DNA from: a bacterium
GTDB lineage: Bacteria; CG2-30-53-67; CG2-30-70-394
DNA: 38,225 bases
Reading direction: 5' to 3'
Assembly (NCBI GenBank): GCA_024278555.1
Contig: JAJRSX010000042.1
Span: forward strand, 1-38,225
Numbering within the stretch: the stretch's first letter is position 1; every line of letters begins with the position of its first letter. A model generated the notes under the pieces. The model searched no databases. It was not told where the DNA came from and saw only the letters and a list, made by a program, of their open reading frames with translations. The position numbers and the translations under genes are program-made. Shown here in pieces: positions 8,793 through 17,270 of this stretch.

Positions 8793-8922
8793 TTTCCACC
8801 CCTGCTCTCTTTGCCCCCCATTTGGTGTAACCACTCCGAGCACAGATCTGAACTACACCTACAGTACCACAGTGATTAGATATTAGACTAGGCATTACCC
8901 ATACAATCTGGTACACCTACAG

Positions 8923-9546
8923 TCAGCGAAAGTCGTAACCAAGTAACTCGATGTCACGGCCATACATATCACCAACGATGCGAAGGGTCTCATCATCGTA
9001 ATATTCATAATACGGCCGATGCCGCGTCTTCTTTTTATGCGGAATTTTGCCTAAATCAATCCCTGTTTTATTGGCTACTACACAAAGGTCTTTTTTGAGT
9101 TGTTCCAACCGCCCAATAAAGTCGACCATAATTCCCCCATTCTCGTCTGTAATAAACTTATACTGCGGTGCCCACTGAACATGTTCCTTTGTCACTATGC
9201 AATCAAGGTACTCTCGAAAACTAGCCGTTATCCCCATCCCTATATATAGGCGCAGATCCTTTCTTTGCTTCATGTAACAATACTGCGAAACACATCTTGA
9301 CCACGGATTTCTAACAAAGGCAAACTTGAAATAGTGATTAAACACCCCTTGACCAACAGAATCGAGAATATATCTTGCGTAGAGGTGCTGAAGACCACCT
9401 GTTTGGTATCTATTCCTGTACCTAGATACAAATCCACCGAATAGTTCCTTCTCACTCCGTTCACCGGGCCACAATATATCCTCAATGCTGCTTCCGCCGC
9501 ACTTTGGAATATGTACAAAGATACATTTGTGTTTATGAGAAATCAT
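8923..9546 (-). CDS. PAPS-dependent sulfotransferase family protein (Sulfotransfer_2-like)
   Basis: A 207-aa cytoplasmic sulfotransferase, expected to move sulfate from PAPS to a hydroxyl of a sugar. The 5'-phosphosulfate loop is CIFVHIPKCGGSSIEDIL (residues 8-25), and the 3'-phosphate-binding strand-helix is KFAFVRNPWSRCVSQY (74-89). Both are textbook for the carbohydrate/Sulfotransfer_2 group. I chose ATG at 9546 because GGATGG lies 5 bases upstream; a TTG at 9558 would add four residues. The gene is clearly more AT-rich than its distant neighbours and uses many A/T-ending codons, suggesting horizontal acquisition. It lies between the flippase and a methyltransferase-like gene, so the substrate is probably the lipid-linked repeat unit before export. 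Confidence 0.88.
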   Translation of the reverse strand: MISHKHKCIFVHIPKCGGSSIEDILWPGERSEKELFGGFVSRYRNRYQTGGLQHLYARYILDSVGQGVFNHYFKFAFVRNPWSRCVSQYCYMKQRKDLRLYIGMGITASFREYLDCIVTKEHVQWAPQYKFITDENGGIMVDFIGRLEQLKKDLCVVANKTGIDLGKIPHKKKTRHRPYYEYYDDETLRIVGDMYGRDIELLGYDFR

Positions 9547-9621
9547 AAGACCATCCAAGAGACCACAGATCGACCAAGTAACTCAATAATTCTGACGAGC
9601 CTAAACAGATCCCCACTGCAC

Positions 9622-10593
9622 TTAGGTGGATTGGAAGGCCCGACGAACAAACTCGCTGACTTCGCTACCGCCATTGAAACTAGCGAGTTCTTCGGCACCG
9701 GTGGTTGTTGCCTTGAACACGGAGCAGGCGGTGGTCCAACCGCCATTGGGGCGGGCCATGGAACGCCCAATGATCAGAAGCCCGCCGTCTGCCAGCGAAT
9801 TCCGAATCATTTGGAGAGCACCGAGTAGCCTCTCCGAAGGGAAATACCCCAAATTCAACAGATTCATCACCCGGATGAGGCTGTACTCGCGGTCGAGGGG
9901 CTTCATGACATCGTGTCGTACGAAGCGAACCCGCTCATTGTCGGCCACGAGCTTCAACGCCTCGGGTCCAAGCAAGAGGTAGTCGTCGACGGCGAAACCC
10001 CGGGGCACCGGCAATCCTGGCCCCCATTGCCTCCGTAGCCGTTGAAGAGCCGGCGAGAGAAGTCTGGCGACCAACCGCCAGGTGACCCAGTTCACCGGAT
10101 AGTAGAGCGCGGACTGATGAGGGGTCAGGACGAGCGGACCTCGAAAAAACTGCATCGGCAGCAGCTCCGCGTCCAGAACGGCCGTCCACCGACTGCCTTC
10201 GCACTGCACGACATAGCATCGGTCGTAGTAGTCCGAGAGAGTAAAGACGATCTCGGGCGCGAGTGTGTCGAGCCGGCCAAACCACTCGACTGCCGTCGTA
10301 CCATCGCTGACACCGAGATCGTGGACGGCCAGGGAGCACAGGCCACGGAGTTCCTTGTCGATGATGTTCAGGAGTTTGTCGTCGACGTCGTCGAAGCGAC
10401 CCGGCGCGCTCGTCTTCACCACGCCGTTGCTCATCTTCAGACGGTGAAATGCCTGGCGACAAACATCATCGTAGGTCCCGCTTGGATCCTGCCAAGCCGC
10501 CATGAGGACCGAGGCTGCAATGTCCTTTTGCAGCCCAATGAGGGTCTTCGGCCTGGACAACCCCTCGCGACAAGTCACACCGAGACGAATCAT
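9622..10593 (-). CDS. Putative SAM-dependent methyltransferase
   Basis: A 323-aa soluble protein with a class I methyltransferase-like fold pattern. HDLGVSDGTTAVEWF (about residues 91-105) resembles motif I (the SAM loop), IVFTLSDYYD gives a possible acidic residue at the end of strand 2, RFVRHDVMKPL fits motif II/III, and LGALQMIRNSLADGGLLIIG (about 253-272) fits the last conserved helix-strand-helix. RVMNLLNLGYFP replaces the more usual motif IV region. It might O-methylate a sugar, but nothing in the sequence shows the substrate. It begins at ATG 10593 and is followed 75 bases later by the 8923-9546 sulfotransferase. Its GC content is higher than that of the two flanking sulfotransferase genes. 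Confidence 0.65.
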   Translation of the reverse strand: MIRLGVTCREGLSRPKTLIGLQKDIAASVLMAAWQDPSGTYDDVCRQAFHRLKMSNGVVKTSAPGRFDDVDDKLLNIIDKELRGLCSLAVHDLGVSDGTTAVEWFGRLDTLAPEIVFTLSDYYDRCYVVQCEGSRWTAVLDAELLPMQFFRGPLVLTPHQSALYYPVNWVTWRLVARLLSPALQRLRRQWGPGLPVPRGFAVDDYLLLGPEALKLVADNERVRFVRHDVMKPLDREYSLIRVMNLLNLGYFPSERLLGALQMIRNSLADGGLLIIGRSMARPNGGWTTACSVFKATTTGAEELASFNGGSEVSEFVRRAFQST

Positions 10594-10687
10594 GGCACGC
10601 TCACATCTTGTCTTGCGTCACTGGAAAGAATATAATGGATTTTAATCTAAATGCCTCGCCCAACGCCATGTTAACGGAGCGGTAAGA

Positions 10688-10933
10688 TTAACAGCACAGC
10701 ACCCAATCGGCGGCCAATCGCTCCCAACGCCACATGCACTGTACATGGTGATGGGAGATATTCACAGCGGCATCGCAGCCATTGTCGGAGACGGGTTGAA
10801 GCAATACCAGAATGCGCCCCTGAAGAACGTGAGAGAACCAATAAACAAAGAACATTTCCTTATCGCTTCGCACAATCCACAGCAGGCTACCACCATCGAA
10901 GACACTTGTGACTCGACATACCTCTGCACTCAT
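10688..10933 (-). CDS. Small hypothetical ORF coupled to the sulfotransferase stop
   Basis: An 81-codon frame whose ATG overlaps the stop of the upstream sulfotransferase as ATGA, the same coupling seen at several junctions in this locus. The protein is rich in Trp, Cys and His (for example HHHVQCMWRWERLAADWVLC) and has no family I recognise. It could equally be a chance frame in a 336-base spacer or a remnant of a larger gene. The overlap is the only argument for it. Confidence 0.25.
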   Translation of the reverse strand: MSAEVCRVTSVFDGGSLLWIVRSDKEMFFVYWFSHVLQGRILVLLQPVSDNGCDAAVNISHHHVQCMWRWERLAADWVLCC

Positions 10934-11802
10934 AAATCAAATTTCCTACGGATCATCTCATAAGAACCTGGAACAAGGTACGCCTTGCGCGCTGACTTAA
11001 GGTTCCATAGAAGCCACAGAATTTCTAACGGAACAAAACTAAATACACCACGAAGAAAACCACAAAGAACCATCTTACTCGGCTTCAACACAGCAGATCT
11101 TTCCGCGTCTGATTGAAAACTAGTATTCTTCCTAAATGTCACCTTAGTCACATCCTTCTCGTACTCGACCCCCAAATACTCACACACGTCACGCACCACA
11201 TCTGTCGTATCACTTCTTAATCTTTCATATGTCACACGACATACTTCTCTCTTCCTACCAAGCCGGGCAAGGAGTTTCTCCTGCATGACAAAGAGGAGGA
11301 TCGCGTTAATAATGTGTCGTTCTCTGCCGTAATTTGTCCACATTTTGAGGGTCGACTTCATCGTGTCGTAAAAATCCCTTTCAATGATCAGGCATTTGGC
11401 ATCAGGATACGCCTTCAACGCAGCCACGGCGTCCTGGGGATCAGTCTTCTGGAGCCAAAATTGAGCCTTTTCACGTCGCACAAGATCTTCCATAAGTATA
11501 GAGAAAATCTCGAAGCAATCCTTGGGCCTGGGGCGCATCTGATAGAAAATCACCTTATCACCCTTCGCAATCTTGAAAAAATCGGTTGCCGACCAAAGCT
11601 CAATCAAACCGATATAATCGCTTACGTAAGTTAGGTCTGGAAACTTCCGCGTCAGGGAGCCGAACATATTGGTCTCCTGAATGCCGCCACCATGGTCACT
11701 TTGGACGCCAACGATCTTCGAGTGATTGCAGAGGATGTTCGACAGCCACTTGGTTCCAGATCGGTTTCTTCCGACAACAATGATTGGCTGGATTTTGTTC
11801 AT
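10930..11802 (-). CDS. Sulfotransferase family protein (second, Sulfotransfer_1/3-like)
   Basis: A 290-aa PAPS-type sulfotransferase of a different subfamily from the 8923-9546 gene. The N-terminal loop is IIVVGRNRSGTKWLSNIL (residues 7-24), with the Ser-Gly-Thr-Lys that binds the 5'-phosphosulfate. Further on, AKCLIIERDFYDTMKSTLKM matches the region that holds the 3'-phosphate contacts. The C-terminus (VCEYLGVEYEKD, then a hydrophobic LEILWLLWNL) is typical for bacterial members. ATG at 11802 has GGAGG nine bases upstream and is preferred over TTG at 11820. It is AT-rich like the other sulfotransferase gene. Two sulfotransferases of different subfamilies imply two sulfation sites or steps. 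Confidence 0.85.
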   Translation of the reverse strand: MNKIQPIIVVGRNRSGTKWLSNILCNHSKIVGVQSDHGGGIQETNMFGSLTRKFPDLTYVSDYIGLIELWSATDFFKIAKGDKVIFYQMRPRPKDCFEIFSILMEDLVRREKAQFWLQKTDPQDAVAALKAYPDAKCLIIERDFYDTMKSTLKMWTNYGRERHIINAILLFVMQEKLLARLGRKREVCRVTYERLRSDTTDVVRDVCEYLGVEYEKDVTKVTFRKNTSFQSDAERSAVLKPSKMVLCGFLRGVFSFVPLEILWLLWNLKSARKAYLVPGSYEMIRRKFDL

Positions 11803-11840
11803 AGAGTCAAACCTCCACAAGAGGACCGCGCCTTCTCCGC

Positions 11841-13157
11841 TTAGTCAAACAGGGCTGGCCCACGAAGCCCCTGGGGCCAGTAGCGAACGAGGGTCCCAAT
11901 AATATGAGCACGCTCCAACTCCAGCGTATGGGCCGCGACGAATGCATGACCTTCTCTAGCAAGAGCAGTGGAGAGGGCCTCGTCGTCGAGCACCTCGCAG
12001 ACACGAGAGGCGAGCATGTCGGGAGCATCAGGGGGAACAAGGAGACCGTTCATCCCATCATCAATAAGGTATGGCACCCCCTCGACTGCGCTGGCGACCA
12101 CGGGGGTGCTGCTCGCCATCGCCTCGAGCAACACCTGGGGTACCCCTTCCCCAGATCGAGATGGCAAAACGAAGACATCTGCGTTCCGGTAATATGCCAG
12201 TAACGTCGGCCCAAAAGGAATATAGCCATGCAGAGTAACCGAGGCCTGAAGACCTAGCCCTGTAATACGTCGCTCGAGAGCGGCCCTTTCCGGCCCCTCA
12301 CCGACGATGTCCAGGGTGATCTTCCTTCCACCGGAGACCATGCTGCTCACCGCATCGAGGAGCACGTCGAAGCCCTTCTCGCCGCTCAGTCGGCCCACCG
12401 CGAGTAGGCGTCTGCAGTTCGCTTCCCGCGTCTCTCGCCCTTCCCCTTCTCCCATGGAGGCAACCAACTTCTGGCGCACCATGGAGACGACGATGGGCAC
12501 CACGGGGGCATCCGGATGCCGTCCCTTGTACGCCACGAGAAGTGCCTGACCGACGACAAGCGTAAGGTGACGTTTCGCAAGATGGCGAAAATAACCTTCG
12601 ATGAGTCGTGCCACCAGTAGCGAAAGCCTCGCCTTTGGGCCACTGCCTCTGTGCCGGACCTGTTCCACGAGGTTCTGGCGGATCACCAGGAAATAGGGCA
12701 GTCGGGTAAGACGGCAGAGCAGCACGAGCAGCGGTCCCAAGATATGCGGGCCGCCAATCCACAAGAGATCCACATGGCGGCGCATCGCGAAGAAGGCACG
12801 TATTGTCCCCGGAAGACAGGCGATGACACTGAGTGGTGAGTACTGATTGAGGGGTGGAAGTGGAGATACCGCAATCTGCTGAGGATCGACGCGATACGGT
12901 CCCGGCCCAGTAGCATCGCGTACCGGTACTAGCAGGGTTGTGGAAGGAAACTGCGTGGCAATTTCTTCTAGAAAACGAAAAAACACCCGGTCGGTGGAAA
13001 ATCCGCCAGTCGACCGAAAGAAAGCCTGTCCCATGAAAACCCCAAGGCGGAGAGGTACCGTCTTGGTCAGCATCCCACCGGAACAGGAGGTACCCGTCCG
13101 GATCCCGGGGGACTCGATCGACGAAGCAACCGAATCCTCTACTGTCGCCTTCTTCAC
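11841..13157 (-). CDS. Glycosyltransferase family 4 (GT-B) enzyme
   Basis: A 438-aa retaining glycosyltransferase. The N-terminal domain has LGVFMGQAFFRSTGGFSTDR; the C-terminal donor-binding domain has RLLAVGRLSGEKGFDVLLDA, LDIVGEGPERAALE, LHGYIPFG and SRSGEGVPQVLLEAM with the conserved Glu-x7-Glu pattern, then GLLVPPDAPDMLA. I chose GTG at 13157 because it overlaps the polymerase stop as GTGA (stop at 13154-13156), implying translational coupling; a TTG at 13175 gives six more residues and ATG at 13073 removes 28. It is the only GT downstream of the polymerase in this transcription unit. The donor sugar is unknown. Confidence 0.9.
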   Translation of the reverse strand: MKKATVEDSVASSIESPGIRTGTSCSGGMLTKTVPLRLGVFMGQAFFRSTGGFSTDRVFFRFLEEIATQFPSTTLLVPVRDATGPGPYRVDPQQIAVSPLPPLNQYSPLSVIACLPGTIRAFFAMRRHVDLLWIGGPHILGPLLVLLCRLTRLPYFLVIRQNLVEQVRHRGSGPKARLSLLVARLIEGYFRHLAKRHLTLVVGQALLVAYKGRHPDAPVVPIVVSMVRQKLVASMGEGEGRETREANCRRLLAVGRLSGEKGFDVLLDAVSSMVSGGRKITLDIVGEGPERAALERRITGLGLQASVTLHGYIPFGPTLLAYYRNADVFVLPSRSGEGVPQVLLEAMASSTPVVASAVEGVPYLIDDGMNGLLVPPDAPDMLASRVCEVLDDEALSTALAREGHAFVAAHTLELERAHIIGTLVRYWPQGLRGPALFD

Positions 13158-14524
13158 CCTCGGATACCTACACAACCTTGTTGCGAATTGGACACGATTT
13201 GGCGCATACCCTTACGATCCTCTGCAATATCAACAGTGGACCCTGTCGTATTTTCAAATGCGAGAACATTTTCTAAGACCAGCGGAAGGACAATGCCTAT
13301 CCAGAGCAGCGGTCTCTGGTGTTGTGCCCCAAACAGAATCACTGTAAAAATCCCCAACAAAGCCATCGGAAGATACCGAATAACTGACGCCACATATGGA
13401 TCCGCGCTGGCCACGTTTCGAGATAGAAACTGCGCTCTTCGGATAGACTTGAAACAGATCGCAAGGAAAAGAACGATACCTGCTGTGCCGAGGTCAACGG
13501 CAACAGTAAGGTAGGTATTGTGCAGATCTCCGTGGCCGCCAATCGTGTGTCTTATGAGCCACTCCCGATCGACAGAGCCAGCAGGCTGCCTAAACATTAA
13601 TTCAGCAACACGGAACCTTCCATTCTGCAACCCATAGCCCAAGATCGGTCTCTCCATGAACGCCTTTATACCGTTGACCAATAGCGCTCTCCGCCCCGCA
13701 AGAGATCGTTCCGTGATGTGTTTCTGGCCAATCTGTTCAAGGTCTTGTATATGCTCGACGTTCTTCTGCATGTAGGGAATCGCGACCGCGAGACACACGA
13801 CGCCAAGAGCAGCAACGATATAGATGGCGAAGCTCTTACGATCCCTGAGCAAAACTGCCACCCAGAGGACCACTGCCGCGATCATCGCACTCCTTGACCC
13901 CGTGGCGAGGATCCCGACCACGAGGAGTGCCACAACACCGATTAAGCCAAGACGGAGCCACCTTTTTGAAGTACCGCGCATCAAGGCGTAGGCGAATGGC
14001 TGCGAGAAGAGAAAAAAAAAGGCGTTTGCGTTGGTATTGTTAAATAACGCCGCTCCACCTTCGCGAAGGCCAAGGACAGTAATCCCATAAATTGAAATAA
14101 TCGCACCCATAACTCCGACCACTACGAACATCGAGAGCAAAGTAAGAAGCTCACGCTGCTCGCGTATAAAAAGACTCAATATCCATGCCAAGGCGACTGC
14201 CTTGCTATATTTATAGATACCATCTAACGCGCTGACAGGATCACGGACCCATATCATGGAGAGAAGCTCGAGCCCAACAAAGAGGATGAGGAGGAGACGG
14301 ATAGGTGAACGCACCGTGATACCCGGCGGGGGCTTGACAAAGAGGCGCACCGCAACGATAGCGCCGAAGGCGGCCACCAAATGGAGTTCTGTCAGCCGCT
14401 CGGCGATACCGAGATCAGGCATGCACTGCAGCATTGTGATCGCCATCAATGCCCACACCGGACGGAAAAGTGCGACTGTCGATCCGACCAGGCCCAAGAA
14501 GGAGTAGAGCAGCCACTCAATCAC
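13154..14524 (-). CDS. O-antigen polymerase/ligase (Wzy/WaaL-like) membrane protein
   Basis: A polytopic inner-membrane protein of 456 residues with about 10-12 hydrophobic segments and one large periplasmic loop. Family marks: GSRSAMIAAVVLW before the loop, then GRRALLVNGIKAFMERPILG and the loop segment GGHGDLHNTYL, with the Arg/His residues typical of O-antigen polymerase/ligase proteins. In a locus with a flippase it most likely polymerises lipid-linked repeat units; a ligase role cannot be excluded. I chose GTG at 14524: GGAGG lies six bases before it and it overlaps the end of the upstream GT4 gene (stop at 14517-14519). The longer TTG start at 14548 is less likely. Confidence 0.85.
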   Translation of the reverse strand: MIEWLLYSFLGLVGSTVALFRPVWALMAITMLQCMPDLGIAERLTELHLVAAFGAIVAVRLFVKPPPGITVRSPIRLLLILFVGLELLSMIWVRDPVSALDGIYKYSKAVALAWILSLFIREQRELLTLLSMFVVVGVMGAIISIYGITVLGLREGGAALFNNTNANAFFFLFSQPFAYALMRGTSKRWLRLGLIGVVALLVVGILATGSRSAMIAAVVLWVAVLLRDRKSFAIYIVAALGVVCLAVAIPYMQKNVEHIQDLEQIGQKHITERSLAGRRALLVNGIKAFMERPILGYGLQNGRFRVAELMFRQPAGSVDREWLIRHTIGGHGDLHNTYLTVAVDLGTAGIVLFLAICFKSIRRAQFLSRNVASADPYVASVIRYLPMALLGIFTVILFGAQHQRPLLWIGIVLPLVLENVLAFENTTGSTVDIAEDRKGMRQIVSNSQQGCVGIRG

Positions 14525-15713
14525 GAAGCACCTCCAGAGCAGCTCCAAGCCACTTCACGCCGCGAGCACGGAGTACGAGCCTGTATTGTTCGAGGGTGGA
14601 CGCGACGAGACGCTCGGCGCTGAATTGATCTAGGACCCGCTGGTGGCCATTTGCCCCCATTCGCTCCCGTAGATTGGGATCGTCGAGGAGCCGTTGGCCG
14701 GCGGCGACGAACGCTGCCCCATCGTCGGGCTCGATGAGGTAGCCGGTCTCGCCGTCGGCGACCACCTCTCTGCAGCCGCCGACGTCGGTAGCGACCACGG
14801 GTCGACGGAGCCACATGGCCTCCAGGAGGGTGTTGGGGAAACCCTCCCAGTCCGAGGTGAGGACCACGAGGTCAGCGGCGACCATGAGGTCGGGGATGTC
14901 GTCGCGCGGTCCGAGGAAGTGGACCACTTCGGCGAGGCCGAGGGTACCGACGAGGGATTGGAGCTCTGCCTCCAACGGCCCCTGCCCTGCGACGAGCCCA
15001 GTGAGGTCGGGGTTGGTCTCCCGGAGATGGGCCATGGCACGGAGAAAGAAAGGGTAGTTTTTCTGCCGTGCGAGGCGTCCCACCATGAGGATCACCGGAC
15101 ACTCCCCTTCCACACCGAGGGCTGCGCGGACCTCACCGCGGCCTCGGCGTGGCCGGACCTCTTCGGTATCGAGGCCGTTGTAGACGGTTGCGAGGTGGCG
15201 CGGGGGAATCTTCAGGGCACGCCCGAGGTAGCGGGTCACCTGTTCGGAATTGCCCAACATCCGATCATGAAAGAGGCGGGCAGCAAGCCGGAAGAGGAGG
15301 ACATCGGCAAAGCGATTGCGCAGCTCGAGATGGTCCACGTTGCGCTCCGTGGCGATCACGGCGGGGACCCGCGCGAGCCTCGCGGCGAACCCTCCCCAGA
15401 GGGAGGCGGTGAAGAGAAAGAGGTGGGCAACGTCCGTGCGCCGGTGGCGAAAAAGGGCGGCGAGACGAAAGGGGAGGGTCAAATCCACCTTCGAGCGCTT
15501 GACGATCAGGTGAACCGTGATGCCATGGTCACGGAGGGAATCGCCGAAGGGCCCCGGTCCGCGCAAGCAGCAGACCTCCACCTCGACGCCGGCACGTCGC
15601 ATCCCGAGGGCGAGGTGGTGGAGCTGGCGCTCGGTGCCACCGTATTGCAGGGACTCAATCACCAGCATGAGACGCAGCGGCCTCTGCTGCTCTATCGGTG
15701 GTCCATTGCTCAA
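14517..15713 (-). CDS. Glycosyltransferase family 4 (GT-B) enzyme, second
   Basis: A 398-aa GT4 enzyme. The N-terminal acceptor domain begins LRLMLVIESLQYGGTERQ, a strong signature for this family, followed by VAHLFLFTASLWGGFAAR and VIATERNVD. The donor domain has VILMVGRLARQKNYPFFL, GLVAGQGPLEAELQ, FLGPRDDIPDL, SDWEGFPNTLLEAM and TGYLIEPDDGAAF. The start is TTG at 15713 with AGAGG seven bases upstream; no in-frame ATG lies before the first strand, although the internal ATG of LRLM is possible. It overlaps the start of the polymerase gene, so the two are co-translated. Similarity to SqdX-type GT4 enzymes that use UDP-sulfoquinovose cannot be judged by eye. Confidence 0.92.
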   Translation of the reverse strand: MSNGPPIEQQRPLRLMLVIESLQYGGTERQLHHLALGMRRAGVEVEVCCLRGPGPFGDSLRDHGITVHLIVKRSKVDLTLPFRLAALFRHRRTDVAHLFLFTASLWGGFAARLARVPAVIATERNVDHLELRNRFADVLLFRLAARLFHDRMLGNSEQVTRYLGRALKIPPRHLATVYNGLDTEEVRPRRGRGEVRAALGVEGECPVILMVGRLARQKNYPFFLRAMAHLRETNPDLTGLVAGQGPLEAELQSLVGTLGLAEVVHFLGPRDDIPDLMVAADLVVLTSDWEGFPNTLLEAMWLRRPVVATDVGGCREVVADGETGYLIEPDDGAAFVAAGQRLLDDPNLRERMGANGHQRVLDQFSAERLVASTLEQYRLVLRARGVKWLGAALEVLRD

Positions 15714-15825
15714 ACTGCTACCTCTGACAGAACGTCACCGAGTCCCCGGGACCCGGGTTCCGGGGAGGAGATGGACCACAAGAGGCGGCAGTGGGCGAGC
15801 CCCACCGGTCCGGCGACACCACACA

Positions 15826-17220
15826 TCAGAGGTACCCCAATTCTTCCAGCATGGTGAGGGTCCTGGCGTCGAAGGCGTGGTCATCCTCGCGCTCCACCGC
15901 TGGGGTGCAGTCGCGGCGCCACGTGGAGAGGGCATCGCCGTAATTGGCTGCGAGGTCGGGATGGTCCGAGGCGAGGTTGTTTTCCTCGTGGGGGTCTTCG
16001 TGCAAGTCGTAGAGCTCCTCCGTGCCGTCGCTCGTCTGGATGAGCTTGTAACGGTCGTCGCGAACCATGGACAGGGCGCGGTCGTAGGGGGTGACATCGA
16101 AGGTTGGATGCTTCTCCTGGAGCGCCGAGAGGGTGGTGGAGGGACGGGCGTAATCGGCGTAGACGTACTTTCGTGGCTCGGTCGCCACGTCGTCGGGAAG
16201 GAGGGACTGGCCTTGGAGCACCATCTCCCCGGGATCCGCCCCGGCGACCTTGAGGATGGAGGGGGCGAAGTCCACATTCTGCACTAGGCCCTCCACGGTA
16301 GAGCCGGGCGAAAAGAGCTCCGGATAACGGACGATGAGGGGGATGCGCACCAGGGTGTCGTAGAGGCAATACTGGTGGTCGACCATGCCGTAGTCGCCGA
16401 GGTTCTCGCCGTGGTCGCTGGTAACGATGACCATTGTCTGGTCGAGGAGGCCGGCGGTGCACAGATTGGTAAAGATGTCGTGGAGACGGGTGTCGAGGTA
16501 AGCGAGCTCGGCGTCGTAGAGGATGGCGAGGTGGTTCAGCCCCTCCTCATCGAGGGTCACCCTCCCGGTCAGGTAGTCGGCGCCCGCCGCTTCGAGACCC
16601 ACCCGCCGCACCTCGGCTCTGATCGCGCATGGGTCACAAAACCGCTCGACAAAGCGACGCGGCGGTGTATAGGGGAGGTGGGGTTCGAGAAAGTTGATAA
16701 AGAGAAAGAAGGGCTGCTCCGGGTCACGTCGTCGCAACCAGCGGCGTACCCACTGGACCGAGTGGCTGGCGCCGGCATCGCGCACACCGTCGCGCATCTT
16801 TGCCCAGGCACGCGCCGCGCGCTTCCTCAGGTAGCGCCAACGGTTCGGGTCCCCCTTCTCCTCCACCGTAGTGAAGCCGCGATCAAGGCCGGTGGCATAA
16901 CCGACGAAGGAGTTGTTGGTGAGGTTGATCGTCTCGTAGCCGGCAGCGGTGAGGGTGGCCGCAAGGGTGGGAACCTCCGGCTCCAGAAAGAGGTGGCCGT
17001 GGTCTACCTTGTGACTCGGGGGGTAGAGACCGGTGAACATCGTCGCATGGGAGGGTGGTGTCCACGGCGCGGCGGTGAAGGCGTTCTCGTAGACGCATCC
17101 CTCTTCGGCAAACGCGGCGAGATGCGGTGTGGTTTCCCGGAGGGCTCCATAACTGGAGACATGGTCCCGGCGCGCCGGGTCCATGACAATAAGTAAAATG
17201 TTGGGACGCCTGGCGACCAT
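15826..17220 (-). CDS. Sulfatase/alkaline-phosphatase superfamily enzyme with Thr at the nucleophile position
   Basis: A 464-aa enzyme of the sulfatase (AlkP) fold. It opens with NILLIVMDPARRDHVSSYG (first metal Asp about residue 14), has FLEPHLPY (about 178-185), TSDHGENLGDYG (second metal Asp269/His270) and VDHQYCLYD. The region that should read Cys/Ser-x-Pro-Ser-Arg reads TPPSH (54-58): Thr replaces the formylglycine precursor and His replaces Arg. It therefore should not work as a classical formylglycine sulfatase. Threonine is the nucleophile in the related phosphoethanolamine and glycerol-phosphate transferases, so a hydrolase or transferase role on a phosphate- or sulfate-bearing glycan is possible. 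No signal peptide is visible, so it may act in the cytoplasm. ATG at 17220 has a strong GGAGGAG site. Confidence 0.85.
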   Translation of the reverse strand: MVARRPNILLIVMDPARRDHVSSYGALRETTPHLAAFAEEGCVYENAFTAAPWTPPSHATMFTGLYPPSHKVDHGHLFLEPEVPTLAATLTAAGYETINLTNNSFVGYATGLDRGFTTVEEKGDPNRWRYLRKRAARAWAKMRDGVRDAGASHSVQWVRRWLRRRDPEQPFFLFINFLEPHLPYTPPRRFVERFCDPCAIRAEVRRVGLEAAGADYLTGRVTLDEEGLNHLAILYDAELAYLDTRLHDIFTNLCTAGLLDQTMVIVTSDHGENLGDYGMVDHQYCLYDTLVRIPLIVRYPELFSPGSTVEGLVQNVDFAPSILKVAGADPGEMVLQGQSLLPDDVATEPRKYVYADYARPSTTLSALQEKHPTFDVTPYDRALSMVRDDRYKLIQTSDGTEELYDLHEDPHEENNLASDHPDLAANYGDALSTWRRDCTPAVEREDDHAFDARTLTMLEELGYL

Positions 17221-17270
17221 TTACACTCCTCCGGCAACAGACCGCACCCGTGTTGGGAGATTCTCGCCGC

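Noticed and set aside
15826-17220. Annotation as an ordinary formylglycine sulfatase
   Set aside because: The Cys/Ser-x-Pro-x-Arg signature is replaced by TPPSH, so the modified residue cannot form.
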